64,000 nucleotides of DNA from Syngnathus acus (Eukaryota; Chordata; Actinopteri; Syngnathiformes; Syngnathidae). Location of the stretch: assembly GCF_901709675.1 (NCBI RefSeq), contig NC_051108.1, forward strand, positions 310,001 through 374,000, read 5' to 3'. The position numbers were made by a program, and so were the translations under genes. Position 1 is the first letter of the stretch. Each line of letters starts with the position of its first letter. Below the pieces are notes generated by a model, which worked only from the letters and a program-made list of their open reading frames with translations, did no database searches and had not been told where the DNA came from. Shown here one piece after another: positions 1 to 11,260 of this stretch.

Positions 1-56
1 CACGCGCGTGCACGCAGGCACGCTCCTCGCCCCCCCCCCGGCGTTTGTCTTCAGGC

Positions 57-3000
57 TTATCTGGTGTAGTAGACTCTGTAGTAAACACTCTTGGAGCGCC
101 ACAGTGAGTAGGAGTTGTCGAACTTGAGCAGGTAGACGCCGCGGCCGGGGTACTGGTGGCTGCCGGCGTACACCTCCTCGTGGCAGTCCCGCCGGTACAC
201 CGGCACTATCTCGTCCACCTGAGGCTTGCCGGCCTCCTTCTTGGCCTTCTCCTCCTCGCCGGCCGGCTCGCCTGCGGGCAACCAACCGGTAGGTAAGATC
301 TGTCGATGCGCGGCCCCAGTTGCCGCCCGCCCGCCCTCCTCACCGTCCTCGTCCTCATCCTCGTCGCTCGACTCGGACACGTGCACGCTGACCGAGGCCG
401 AAGCCGCGTCCGTCCACTCGAAGAAGACCCCGAAGCCGATGTCGTAATAGTCGGTGGCGAATTCCCAGAAGAGGTAGGAGCCCTCTTCGTGCGTGGGCAC
501 ACGCACCGTCACCACCTCGCCGCGGCCCACCGTGATCACGCTGTCGGCGTCCTGCCGGATCTTCTCTTTGAAGTCTTTGATTTGGGGCCGCGTCCACATG
601 GAGGGGGCGGCGATGACGGGCGGAGAGTCCGCTGCCGAGTCAAAGGAGAAACAAGGGCAGCGGCAGCCACGTTTACAAACCATGGCCTTCCTTCTTTCCT
701 GACCACCGCAGAATGTCAAATGGAAGCTAGTGTGAACGAGGAAATAGGCGGAGCGCTTCGTCAGCAATTACGACCTTCCTAGTCTGTCCCCACGTACATA
801 CAGTACATGACAGTACATGACGGTAGGGCTCCTGCTCTACGACGAAATACAGGAAAAAATGAAGTTTGAAAAAATAATATTCAAACTATTTTATTTGCAA
901 ACAGCTTTTGGAAAAAAAGAGAAGGAAATGCTTTGCTCCGGACTCACCAAACAGAGGCCCGTTCTCGGACGCTTCCTCGGCCGGCTCGGGCTGCGTGTTC
1001 TCCAGGCAGGGCTCGCCGCCGTTGACGGCGGGCGTGTCCTCCAGCGAAGGCGGCAAAGGCGTCACGGCGGGGGGCTCGCCGGTGCAACAAGCCCCTTGGT
1101 GGCCGTGAGCCACAGACTCGGCGTGCTGCTGCTGCTGCTGCTGCTGCAAGGCCGCCTGCGATGAGAGAAAGGGGGCGGGGCTTACACAAGGGCATGCGGC
1201 CGCAGACCGGAAGCGGTTCAAGTTGCGAGCGAGCCAACGGCCATGTAATAGGGAGGGAGGGATGCGTGCCACCTGCTGCTGGGCCAGCTGGACCTGGTAG
1301 AGCTGCTGCATGTACTGCTGGTAGTGCTGCTCCTGCAGCTGGCGGATGAGGCCCGTCTGCTGCTCGGGACTGTCGGGGTACTGCTGGGCGGCGTACTGCT
1401 GGAACTGCACCGCTGTCTGGGCGTTCAGGGCAGCCATGATCTGTTGCCTGCCGAGCGCAACGAGGCCACCGGGTGAAAAATGCGGGCGAGCGGAGCGACC
1501 GGGCGACCGAGCGAGCGGAGCGACCGGGCGACCGAGCGAGCGGAGCGACCGGGCGACCGGAGCGACCGGGCGACCGAGCGACCGAGCCTCGCACGCACTT
1601 CTGCTGCTCCACCCGTAGCCTCTCCTCCTCCGCCTGTCGCCTTTCCTCTTCCTCCCGCCGCCGCCTCTCCTCCTCCTCCAGCCTCCGCCTCTCCTCCTCC
1701 TGCCGCTGCCTCTCGCGTTCCTCCGCCTCCTGCCGCTGCCGCTCCTCTTCCTCCCTCCTGGGAGGCAAACCGCCATTAGCGAGATTTGGGGCCGGCGATC
1801 CTGCCGTGGCTTTCGCCCAGCTTCGGCGTGCAAGCGGCACACATCTTCAAAAATGTGCTTTGGGGTGGGACCTTTTGCGGTCTTGCTCCTCCCGCTCGAT
1901 CTTGTGCGAGGTGACGTAAGGCGCAAAGAGGTTGCAGCACTTGTTGAGCAGCCGCACAAACTCCACCATGGCCTCCTCCTTCTCCATGTTGCCCAGGGAG
2001 GCCCACTCTTTTCTGCGCTCAGACAAAACAAGAAAGAAAAGAAATGAGGACGTAACAGGGAGGCAGGTACAACAACAAAAATGGACTTGCGAATTGAATG
2101 TGGAAGGGCAGAGCGGAGAGGAAGCCTGCGGCGGGCCAGCATTACCTGCGGTCGTTGCCCAGCACATCAAAGAAGCCCACTTCGGGGGACGCGTCGGGGT
2201 TGTAAGGGCCCAGCAGCGCCTGTTTGTGCAGGGCCACCAGCCGCAGCTTCTCCTCGTAGGTCGGGTGGAAGGCTTTGCCGTCCTTGTCTGCGCCAGAACA
2301 AAGTTTGCCATAAAACAAACGGCAGACATATACAAGCACTGACTGTATTGTATTGGAAGATTAAGATCCCCTTCACAGCAACTTAATTGTTCCTGGCCGG
2401 AAGGCGCTCATCCACTTGATCAAATAAATAGCTAGCTTGCCCCAAATAACAAATCCTTAGTTTTGCGCTTCACGTCCTCCTCAAGAGTCACAAGATCATC
2501 AGTCAAAGGAAACATCTCATAACTTGACAAAGTGCACAAGAGGATAGATAGTATTGCGGATGTCCGCGGAACATGAACTTAAGGCAAATCCAATGGGTTG
2601 CTAGCGCGCTACATGTCAACTCGCTTTGGGCTCGCATTGATTCATTTGAGGAGCCGCTCTTGTGACAACACCAGAACGGGAAAGACGTATGTATGAAACG
2701 ATCACTCACTCACTCACTCACTCAATCGTGACCGAGGCGGAAGCGCCGCACAAGTAGCGACATGCTAACGTCACCCTTCGGTCGCCTGCGAGGTGACAGT
2801 TAGCCTAGCCGCGGCTAGCTCCACTCGCAAGTCTCAACTAGGAAACATGCATTCGAAATGAACACTACCTTTGAAAAACTTGAGCGCCAGTCCGTAAAGC
2901 TCTTGGAGGGCGAATCCCCATTTGGTCTCTACGGACGATTGGTCGGACTCTCCATCGTCGTCGTCGTCGTCGTCGCCCTCAAGGGTGGCCGGTGTTTGGC

Positions 3001-3178
3001 TGTCGGGCTGCGCGGCGGCAGCGGCGGCGTCCTGTGGCGGCGGCGGCGGCAGCGTCTCCTCCGACTGGCCTTGCTCTACCTCTGAGTCCGGGCTGAGCGT
3101 GAGGCCGTCGATGGACACTTCGAGACGGCTGGACGCGGCGCTGTCCAGGTAGCCGCTGTGAACCTCGGTCGCCATCAT
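57..3178 (-). CDS. acbd3: Acyl-CoA-binding domain-containing protein 3 (Golgi GCP60 family)
   Basis: Golgi peripheral scaffold; the family binds giantin and recruits PI4KB. I read eight exons: 3178-2869, 2287-2146, 2012-1872, 1757-1599, 1447-1273, 1155-948, 631-344 and 271-57. All have GT-AG borders and join into one 545-codon frame (human is about 528 aa). Domains in order: an acidic N-terminus with an Asp run; the ACB domain (about residues 86-195) with GPYNPD and [15 protein letters not shown]; an Arg/Glu-rich coiled coil (about 198-250); a Gln-rich segment (about 250-330) with a short polyQ; and a C-terminal GOLD domain (about 380-545) ending [10 protein letters not shown]. Two in-frame ATGs lie at 3178 and 3175, and I chose the first. 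The gene is head to head with mixl1, as in human. Family identity is firm; precise ligands are inferred from the family. Confidence 0.96.
1486..1591. repeat. GC-rich minisatellite in acbd3 intron 4
   Basis: About four to five tandem copies of a roughly 25-bp unit built from GCGAGCGGAGCGACCGGGCG. The block lies between acbd3 exons 4 and 5 and opens long spurious reading frames on both strands. Confidence 0.85.
2702..2724. repeat. (ACTC)n microsatellite
   Basis: Five to six CACT/ACTC units in acbd3 intron 1. The remainder of this roughly 580-bp intron shows no other feature. Confidence 0.85.
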
Positions 3179-4740
3179 TGCAGACTGTCAGCTGAAGCGG
3201 CCACGTACCTACTTCCGGTTGTCCTGACGGAACTTCCGGGATAGAGCGCGACACTTCATAAATGTCTTCTTTTTTTTTTCTCAACACTTCAAATCGAGTT
3301 TTGACAAATCAAACATTTTCATCGTTTAATATATTTACAATTGACCGATATAATGACGTGTTTGAAATTTGTTTCAGGGTTGAAGTCCGCCCGCCCTAGT
3401 TAGAACAAACTATGGATACAAACATTGAAGCCCTTCAGAACAGGGCTGCCAATGTGGTAGCGTCGTTTTGGCTGTATTGTCCGAAGAGGCATTCCGCTTT
3501 TGTGCAGCTTGTCAAACGCGCTTGGTTCCATTTGAATTGAGCTTTCTCGCTCGCTTAGCGTACGCACGCCACTTGACTGTGTTTCCCTGCAGCCCTTCAA
3601 GCAGTTGCATGAAGAAATAAACAAATGCAATTGGGGGAAGTGCAAATAGTCTGGCTTAAGGAGTAATTCAGTGTCGAGCCGCCACTGAATGTACTGGCTC
3701 GTCTGTTTGACACCTCACACTACTTACTTTTTCCCTTCAACTAACCATTATACATTTAACAGACAGACGGGTTAATGATCCCCCGTTCTGCAGTGATATG
3801 TTAACAGTCCAGTGCTCTTTGCATATTTCATCAATAAACAGAATTAAAACTTGTAGGGACATTTCAATATGTGTTGCTTTATGATGATCGTATTTAGCCT
3901 TCTTTCAAGATTATTTATTGATAGATGTATCCTTTTTTAAACGACCTGACAGTATTCACTGACGCCGCTCGAGTAAGAGAGCTAGCTGACTATTCCTACT
4001 GACTAGTCATTTTTCCCAATCTCCATAGATCTTGATTGAAATCCCTGAAGAGTACATGTGATATTGGTTTTGTCTAAAGTACGTCTTTTTTTGAGGGGGT
4101 GACAGACAAATAGACAGGAAGAAGTTGGTGTCGCCTCACCTCTGTCAAGCACCTCGGAACACTTTTGAACTTGGCTTTGTGTATTGTGACAGACACACTT
4201 TGTGAAGGCGAATCACTTCTTATGTGCAGCCTGGTTCAAAGTAGAGAGAGCCACAGACATCATTTACAGTAAGTAGTTGATGTTAACTGGATGAACAATA
4301 GCAGCGGCATCGCTTAAGAGCAACGGAATTGTTGGACAGCTTAGAAACAAGTGTGCAAGCGTACCCTTGTGAAATGATGTGCAGATTTCAATGAGTGCAA
4401 TACAACATTTTGGCAGGGTAGCTTTTTTCTTGTCAATTCACCAGATTGATTGGTGAGAAGGATTGACGCGGACTTAAAATGATTGATATCTATTCCCCCC
4501 CCGCTCAATTTCAATATTTGGACCTCGTTTTTTGCCTTTGGCATGCTTTCTCCTCTTTCTCACAACTATTCGACATCCAACTTTGAAGAGGAAGATGGTA
4601 GTTTCCGACGGTCTCCGAAGGTGACGGCTCCATTAATGGCTCAAGCCATGCAAAAGCGGATCAATGTTTTCTCTGCCGATGTGTATTGAACGCGCATCAT
4701 GCCATTAAAGCCCCTTTTCCACAGGGGCGGGGGGGGGCCC
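3179..4740. other. acbd3/mixl1 divergent intergenic region, distal part
   Basis: Shared upstream DNA of two divergently transcribed genes. It is moderately AT-rich with no recognisable exon or transposon. Short open frames here have no family resemblance. The proximal mixl1 part is described separately. Confidence 0.6.
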
Positions 4741-4749
4741 ACCGGAGCT

Positions 4750-4830
4750 TCACACCTCCGGAGGCGTCTGAAGTTGTCGCTTAGCGTCGACGGCCGCCGA
4801 GTTCACACTTTGCACGTCACACCTTTGATC
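4750..4830 (+). promoter_or_regulatory. Candidate T-box/TCF site cluster upstream of mixl1
   Basis: Seen directly: TCACACCT at 4750-4757 and 4817-4824, a near-match TCACACTT at 4803-4810, and CTTTGATC at 4823-4830 overlapping the last T-box half-site. TCACACCT is the T-box half-site and CTTTGAT(C) the TCF/LEF core. The cluster lies 60-145 bp before the mixl1 ATG. Mixl1 genes are known mesendoderm targets of Nodal, T-box and Wnt inputs, so the placement is sensible, but binding is inferred. Confidence 0.5.
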
Positions 4831-4892
4831 CGTCGGGACATTTAACTACGGGCGGACGTGTTCGGAGCTCACTTTCTTGGGAGACGTGAACC

Positions 4893-6380
4893 ATGTCGGC
4901 CATCCACGGAGACCTGTCTGTCGGCGACCTCAACCACTTGCAGATGTACCACGAAGGAAGCCTCCAGATGGGCAACCCGGGTAAGGCGTCGCTCATATCG
5001 GCTTCCAAAGCTCCGCGTCATTTCTTCGCTAGTGCAAGATATTTATTTGAGGCACTACTTTGACTTTTTCCTTAAAAAAAAAAAAAAAAAAGAATACATG
5101 GATATATATAATTATAATATATATAATTAAGTAGATTGTTCGGAAAGAAATATACATTTTGTGCTAATTGTAATTGATCACTTTGATTGGTGTACGTACG
5201 ACTATTGGCCAAAATCATTTTTTTTATTGGGGCATGATTATTTATAGAATTCACATTTTTATTAGCGAGTAATCCTGACTACAGTGGTGCCATGAGATAC
5301 GAGCGATTCCTTTTTACGCTCAACTTGCCTCATCAACCTTTCAGATATTTCCAGCGGAGACTTACCAAATTACATGGCCGCCGTGGCTGCCCCGGTGCCG
5401 CGAGCCGACAAATGCGTGGCCATCCTGACCCACCGGAGGAAGAGGACCAACTTCACCCAGCAGCAGATCGAGGTACTGGAGAAAGTGTACACCAACACCA
5501 AGTACCCAGATATCTACCTGAGGGAGTGGCTCGAGGCACTCACCGGTCTGCCCGAGTCCAGAATACAGGTGCGTTCACATATGAGAGTCATGCTCCCGCC
5601 TTGTAATCAATTAGGTCACCATTATTTCTCCTTGTGATCATGGGATGTCCCCCCCCCCCCCCCCTTATTGACTTTCAGGTGTGGTTCCAGAACAGGCGAG
5701 CCAAATCTCGTCGCCAAGTAGGCTCTTCGGTGGCCACGAAGGCAGCCAATTCACCGCCATCTTTTAGCCTGCTTCCCGACAAGATGAACCGAGGCAAACT
5801 TAACTCGCCTTACATTTGGGAGAGATGCTCACGTGTGAGCTGATATTCATGTTTGCTTCATATTTTCTCAGTTTATGACAACTGCCACGGTACAGCGGCT
5901 CGCAGGACTGCTTATGGAGCAGAGGATGCCTACAGAAGCCCGGTCGAGGACCCCCACAGGACCAAAGCCGACGGCAGCCATTTGCCGGGGTCCCGCCTCT
6001 ACGAGAAAGACGCGCGGCGAGCAAAGAGCAAGCAGTTGCGTCTCCGCGAGACCGGCGCGGGCGTCGGTCCCAGTAACGTCCCGACGTACCCCTTCCAGGA
6101 CGCTTCCGCCGGCCGTCCCAAGGTTATGGTGGACTACGACAACTTCCCTCCCAACAAGACCATCGGGCCCGAGATGAAGGTGGTGATCCCGCCCATCCCC
6201 GCGCGGAGCAACTTTGTCGGGTCGTCGGTCAACGACGTCAGCGGGCCGCCACCGCACGTGAGGGCGGGGGAGCCCTTTGATGGATTCTCCCCCATGAACG
6301 GCACAGACGCGGCCGACTTTTCCGATTCAGACTCAGACTGGGAGAAGGAGGTCTTGGTCGGATTTACTGACTTTATATAA
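4893..6380 (+). CDS. mixl1: Mix-type paired-like homeodomain transcription factor
   Basis: Nuclear transcription factor of the Mix/Bon group, which drives endoderm and mesendoderm specification downstream of Nodal. Four exons: 4893-4980, 5345-5568, 5679-5832 and 5872-6380, joining to 324 codons plus stop. The homeodomain occupies residues about 60-119, starting [11 protein letters not shown] and ending [12 protein letters not shown] with Gln at homeodomain position 50. The YPDIYLRE and [10 protein letters not shown] segments are typical of Mixl1. The C-terminus is acidic (DSDSDWEKE) and ends GFTDFI, as expected for an activation domain. Start chosen at ATG 4893 because exon 1 then joins in frame. 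The exon 3 donor (GTGTGA at 5833) is the least certain splice site; it is required by the exon 4 frame. Position between acbd3 and lin9 matches human MIXL1. Confidence 0.93.
5649..5664 (+). repeat. Poly(C)16 in the polypyrimidine tract of mixl1 intron 2
   Basis: Sixteen consecutive C residues lie about 14 bp upstream of the acceptor of mixl1 exon 3. Confidence 0.9.
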
Positions 6381-6572
6381 CGCCTTGGCCGTCCGTCCGC
6401 CCGCCCGCCCGCCCGCCCGCACGCACGTGTTGCCATAACCTTCATACACACGCTACATAAAGCCCGGGGTTGGGGGGGAATCAGAAATGGATCCACAAAT
6501 GTGCTCACTTGCTGTTTAATGAGCCCGGCTTTGTAATCGTTTGCGTAAAGTATCTATTTATGGTGAAGTTGA

Positions 6573-6578
6573 AATAAA
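6573..6578 (+). terminator. mixl1 polyadenylation signal
   Basis: AATAAA about 195 bp after the mixl1 stop codon. The 3' ends of mixl1 and lin9 converge in the 6580-7010 interval, which contains only UTR-like sequence and a C-run at 6727-6740. Confidence 0.7.
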
Positions 6579-7010
6579 AATCTTTGTTTTGTCTTGAATC
6601 CAATTGTCCTCTTGCTTTGCAATCTCAACAATATTTAATATCAAAAAGACAAACAAGTATATACAAGGCGCTTGCACGTACAATAGCAATCAGTCGCGGC
6701 AAATGTGACTCATGCAGAAATGCAACACCCCCCCCCCCCCAGGAGCTAACTTTCCTTTTCAAAAAAATACCAAAGTTACATTTTGAGAGCCCAGAAAAAG
6801 TAGAAAAAGGCCAACAGTAAGAATTATTTCACAAATATTGTACAACTATCTACACTTCTATAAAACATCCTTTCGCCTGAAGGGGCAAAACAGTGTTGCT
6901 GAAATAAATAAATACGCACCAATTCCACCGGTCGAACTTTGGCACTGAAGAGGATTTCTGCGGCAAAAGCACTTTTGGGTCGACCCGGAGGCCTCTTCCC
7001 GCCCCCGAGC

Positions 7011-10000
7011 TCACACCGCGTTGGTGTTGTTTGCCGAAAAGGCGTGCAAGTTGCCCAGCTGACTCAGGCCGCTCTGGATGTGCGCCACGTGGATCTCCAC
7101 GTTGTTCTGGAAGCAACTGCGAGCACACGAGGTGGGTCACGGAGCGGCTTCGGGCCAGTTCCATTCAATGCTTTCGGACCGACCGCGTCGGGTTTGTCGG
7201 GGCTGGGAGAACGAGCGAGGTTCGAAGCTACCTGAGGTTGGAGGGATCGATAGATGCTTTGATGTCATCCAGGGACTCTGTGAGCGATTTGAACTCAAAG
7301 GAATTCAGGTCGCCGCCGTCCGCCAGGCACTGAAACACAACAAGGGCCACCACGTCGGGCGTTAAGGACGGCCTTCAAAAAGTGGCCGTGTGAGACGAGC
7401 TGGCGACCTTGATCTGCAGCAGCAGCGCCGTGAGGCGCGAAACGAGATGCGTGAGCCCGCCGTTGCTCACGCTCTGCCGGCCGTCCTTGGAGGAGTGGCT
7501 CAGCCGCACCATCTGCCGGGCCTCGTCTTCGCAGTGGCGCCGCAGGTCGGCCGGGTGCTCGGCGGGAAGCGCCGCCTGGTCCGGAGAGAGCTGCGCCCCG
7601 CGGGACAAACCGAGGACGGAGCCGTCAACACGCTTGCCGGAAGCTGACGGCCGCTCTCCCGCCGCCGTTTACCTCGCAACAGAACTGCTGCACCTCGTGC
7701 AGAACTTTGTTGAGATCTTTGTTGAGATGCTCCAGCTCAAGCACGATGGACGCGTAGCGCTTCTGGAAGTCCAGCTCAATGGGCAAGGCGTAGGATTTCT
7801 GGAGGAAAAAAAACAACCAATGCGACTCATGAAGAAAGTGTTTCTTCACCATCTGCAGCGTTTCTACCATCTTCTCCGCTTCAGTGTTCATTTCTTTCAA
7901 GTGCTTGATGTGCTCCTTCTTGATCATCAGGATCTTGGATAACCTCGTCTGGTGAGAGAGCGGGCAAACGATGTTAGCAGGACCGGATGGGCCTGAATTC
8001 ATTGCAAAGTTTGCCAGAAGACGATCCGCTGATGTGGTGCGTTGAGAGCCGAGCACACAAATGTGCGGGCAAAGTGCTAACTCGAGATGCGCGTACCACT
8101 TGGACCAGGAACTTGACAGGAAACCCGCCCAGGGTGTCTCCGTCTGCACCGGCCAGATTGGTCCTCCACGGTGGCTGGTTGATCAGAGGGTCATGGTCCT
8201 GAGGCAACGCACGTTAGGAGTCCTTTTGCGGACCTGCACTCCAAGCCATCTTACCGCCACAACGTGCGCTAGGTACCATGAGAGCGGGAGCGCTTGCCGA
8301 CGGGTAGGGGCCTCGAGGCGGAGTCACAAAGTTGTGCGCGTAGCGCGCGGTCCGCTGCCTCTGGGCAAAAGCCAAAATGGGCATGGTCTCGTTGGGCTCG
8401 TTGCTCTGCCAGGCGGATCAACAAAAACAAACAAACAGAAAGAGAAGAGAAACACTAAGTGATGACTAAAGCGTCCGTCGTGTTCCCTCGCGCCGCAGCT
8501 GATTTGACGCACCAGAACTTCGTAGTCGGGCACATTGTGTGTTCCCAGGCCGCTGCGGTCAAAGGTGACACGATAAGTGGCCGCGCTGGTGTCCACCGCG
8601 TCGATCTGCCCAGTGAACAAGCCGTCGTGGACGCCTCGCAGTCGAGCTGCCCGAGGGGGAGGGTTAGTGTTAGGGTTGGGTGAGAGGAAAATAAATAAAT
8701 AAATAAAAGGCCACTGATTGAGGCCGCAGCCTCGGGCTGACAATTTGCGCAGCGACAAGGTTGCCTGGGTTACCGGTGACTTTAGTTCCTATGATGAGAG
8801 GAAGAGGGATTTCATCCGGGAGGTCTTTGCAGTCGGACACGTCCGACAGTTTCCTGTGCTGGAGCAGGCGCATCTTCTGTCTCTTCTGCCGCAGCGCCGT
8901 CCGCTCCTCAGCAAAGAAGGCCGATGAGCACCTGGACAAAAAAGGAGCGAGCTTGAAGCCTGAGATGAAACTGCAAACTTTGAGGGAGGAGCGGCAAATG
9001 TACCGTCTGGGTTTTCCCATCAACCTTCGGATGGTCCCCCATTCCACCCGCGTCAACTTCCTTGTTTTCAAGGTGGGGAAAGACTCCTTGAGACACAGAC
9101 AGAACTCATTGTCGCCCTCAAAAAGAGGCCTGCGAGACAAGACACATTAAGAAAGCGGGCAAAGAGAAACATTTGGTGTGAAGTCGCAAATGTTCTTCGA
9201 ATCGGAGGACTACCGCCATCCATTTGTTAGCGTGGTGTTTACCTGTCGATATTGGAATAGAACCATTCGTAGATGCACCACTTGTGAGCTTTGGGCAGCT
9301 TGAGGAGGTTTCGTAATCGCAACCCTATTCTCTGCGACGACTTCTTGTCGGGCGTCACTACACTGGAAAACTTCTGCGGCGTGGTGTTGACCCTCTGGCT
9401 CCTTCGCGGTGATCTGGACGGGACACGCTGCGCTGCACGATCGTCCTCGTAGCGACTCCTCTTTGAGCCGCGGGTGGGCTGTAGGGGCAAAGCCGGACGA
9501 CGTTCATGACATTTGGCACTGCGACGCTAATCAGCGCAAGGGAAAATGGCTTGCCGTTTCCATGGTGAGGGTGGACTGACGTCCCCGTGTGTTGTGAGCT
9601 CTTGGGAAGGTGTTCTTTTCATTCAGAGTGTTGGACAAACTTCCTTCTGCGAGGAGGTCATTTGAAGGATGAGCAAGAGCGAGCGAGCGAGCCAGCCATT
9701 CTGAGGTGATAACTTATCAATGGCATCAGACTGAGACTAATGAGAAAGAATGTTGTGCCGTCCCATGAAAACTAAGCACTTCTCTTTCGAGGCTAATAGT
9801 TGTAATAACATCAAAATACGCCACATACCTTTGAGACTGACAAGTGCCTCTGCCGAGGAGCCTGAAGGAAGAGAGCAGGAGAATGACACAGGGTGACAAT
9901 GACATCCGTTGTCTCGCAGCAAAACAATGCCTGCAAAATGCAAAGAGGTCCAGTCCGGTTCGCCTTCAGTGAGGCCTAAGCCGAGGATCGAGCTGTCAAG

Positions 10001-10538
10001 CCCGGCTAACATTACGGCGACAGCTGGCTTTTGTGTGCGCAATACACGCCGACTCAAATTGTTGGTTGAGAAGTGAACAGCCGTAATATTTCGGGATAGA
10101 CATTCGTAACACAAAGGCGGGGAAAATATTGAACACACAAAACGCGTAGCACATCGAGCTAATCTAGCAAACAAGCCCGAGTGGTTTATTGCCCCACCGG
10201 GACGCTACGGGGGTCTCTTTTGTTTTTAGCGACAGCTAACTAGCAGCTAGGCTAACGACATTTGTTTACTCGGTACAAGTACCGGAAAGTTGACAAACTC
10301 CCCTGTTAGCTTTCGCTAGCCTCTCGTGCTAATCTGCATTAGCCCGGCCGACTTGGGTCGGTGGGAAGACTCGGTGGCGAAATGATCATTTAAGGACAAA
10401 AAAAAAAAGACTTCAAAATAGACAGAAAATCGGGGCCCACGGGTATGTGTGGCGGGGGCGTATTAAACAAGCAAAAGCGGGTGCAATTTGGTGTCGTTTT
10501 CACTCACTCTCGTCCAACAGCTGGTCCAACTCCGCCAT
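7011..10538 (-). CDS. lin9: LIN9, MuvB/DREAM complex subunit
   Basis: Nuclear subunit of the MuvB core, which works with LIN54, LIN52, LIN37 and RBBP4 to repress or activate cell-cycle genes. I read fourteen exons. The first is 10538-10508, encoding MAELDQLLDES. Then follow 9861-9829, 9646-9555, 9478-9243, and roughly 9130-9003, 8932-8775, 8647-8508, 8406-8270, 8200-8095, 7949-7860, 7800-7674, 7590-7408, 7330-7233 and 7120-7011. The DIRP domain is clear: LRNLLKLPKAHKWCIYEW, then RKLTRVEWG and RRLMGKPRR. It is followed by the Tudor-like segment LRGVHDGLFTGQIDAVD and the coiled-coil MuvB helix. The protein ends GNLHAFSANNTNAV. Exon 3 appears to use a GC donor at 9554-9553. The gene runs in tandem behind parp1, as in human. 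Confidence 0.95.
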
Positions 10539-11260
10539 CTTGAATGAGCCGCGCCGCTTTTTCAAAGAGCTTGTCAAAATGCATTGTGGGTCGGGACGAT
10601 GCCCCGAGCGAGGCCTTTGCTACGTGCGCTCAATTGCTCTCCGAAAATGATTACGTTACATTTTTGGATGAGCCACCCATTTACACCATTTATTATATAA
10701 TGACGAAAAATGAGAGCATTCGAGCCAAAAGGATGAATACAATATTCGGACATGAATATGGAACACAGGACATTGCTGTTTAGGAAGAGACTTTCATTTA
10801 TTTCGCTAGAGAATATGCATGAAGAGACAAAAACAATGGAAATATACACGTGTGAAAGGGACTTTACTACAGTATTTCAAACTCAGACCAAGCCTGGTGA
10901 GCGGAGTCACGAATCCCTCGAAAAACCAGGGGAGGTGAACCGTTTCTCATTAAAATTGTTGTGCGTGTTTTTTTTAATTTGCAGTGACTCTAATATGATA
11001 TTGTTTTTTTGGGGGGGCGTCAGTTGGTCGGCTCAAACGCTCTCACCGGTTCCCACGACTTCCCTAAACCTAATCTCCTAATTGTCACCTTTCCAACAAG
11101 AAACCAAAAAACCGACTACCCACGTTGAACTGGAAACGCGTCATTCAAAGTACCTACCCGGCCGGATACAAAGCCAGACCCGTTAGCAGGTAGACCTAGC
11201 GTAAAGTGACGGGAATCATAGCGAGGGCCCCGGATGCTGTTTCGCTCAGGTCTCCGCGGC
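10539..11260. other. lin9-parp1 intergenic interval with parp1 3' UTR
   Basis: It holds the lin9 5' flank and the parp1 3' UTR. An AATAAA on the minus strand at 10802-10797 is a plausible parp1 polyadenylation signal, about 460 bp after the stop. No other gene was seen. Confidence 0.65.

Noticed and set aside
306-782. Plus-strand frames opposite the acbd3 GOLD exons
   Set aside because: Antisense shadows of GC-rich coding exons, with no family resemblance.
886-2142. Continuous 400-codon minus-strand frame in acbd3
   Set aside because: It reads through introns and a minisatellite; the true exons within it are spliced in other frames.
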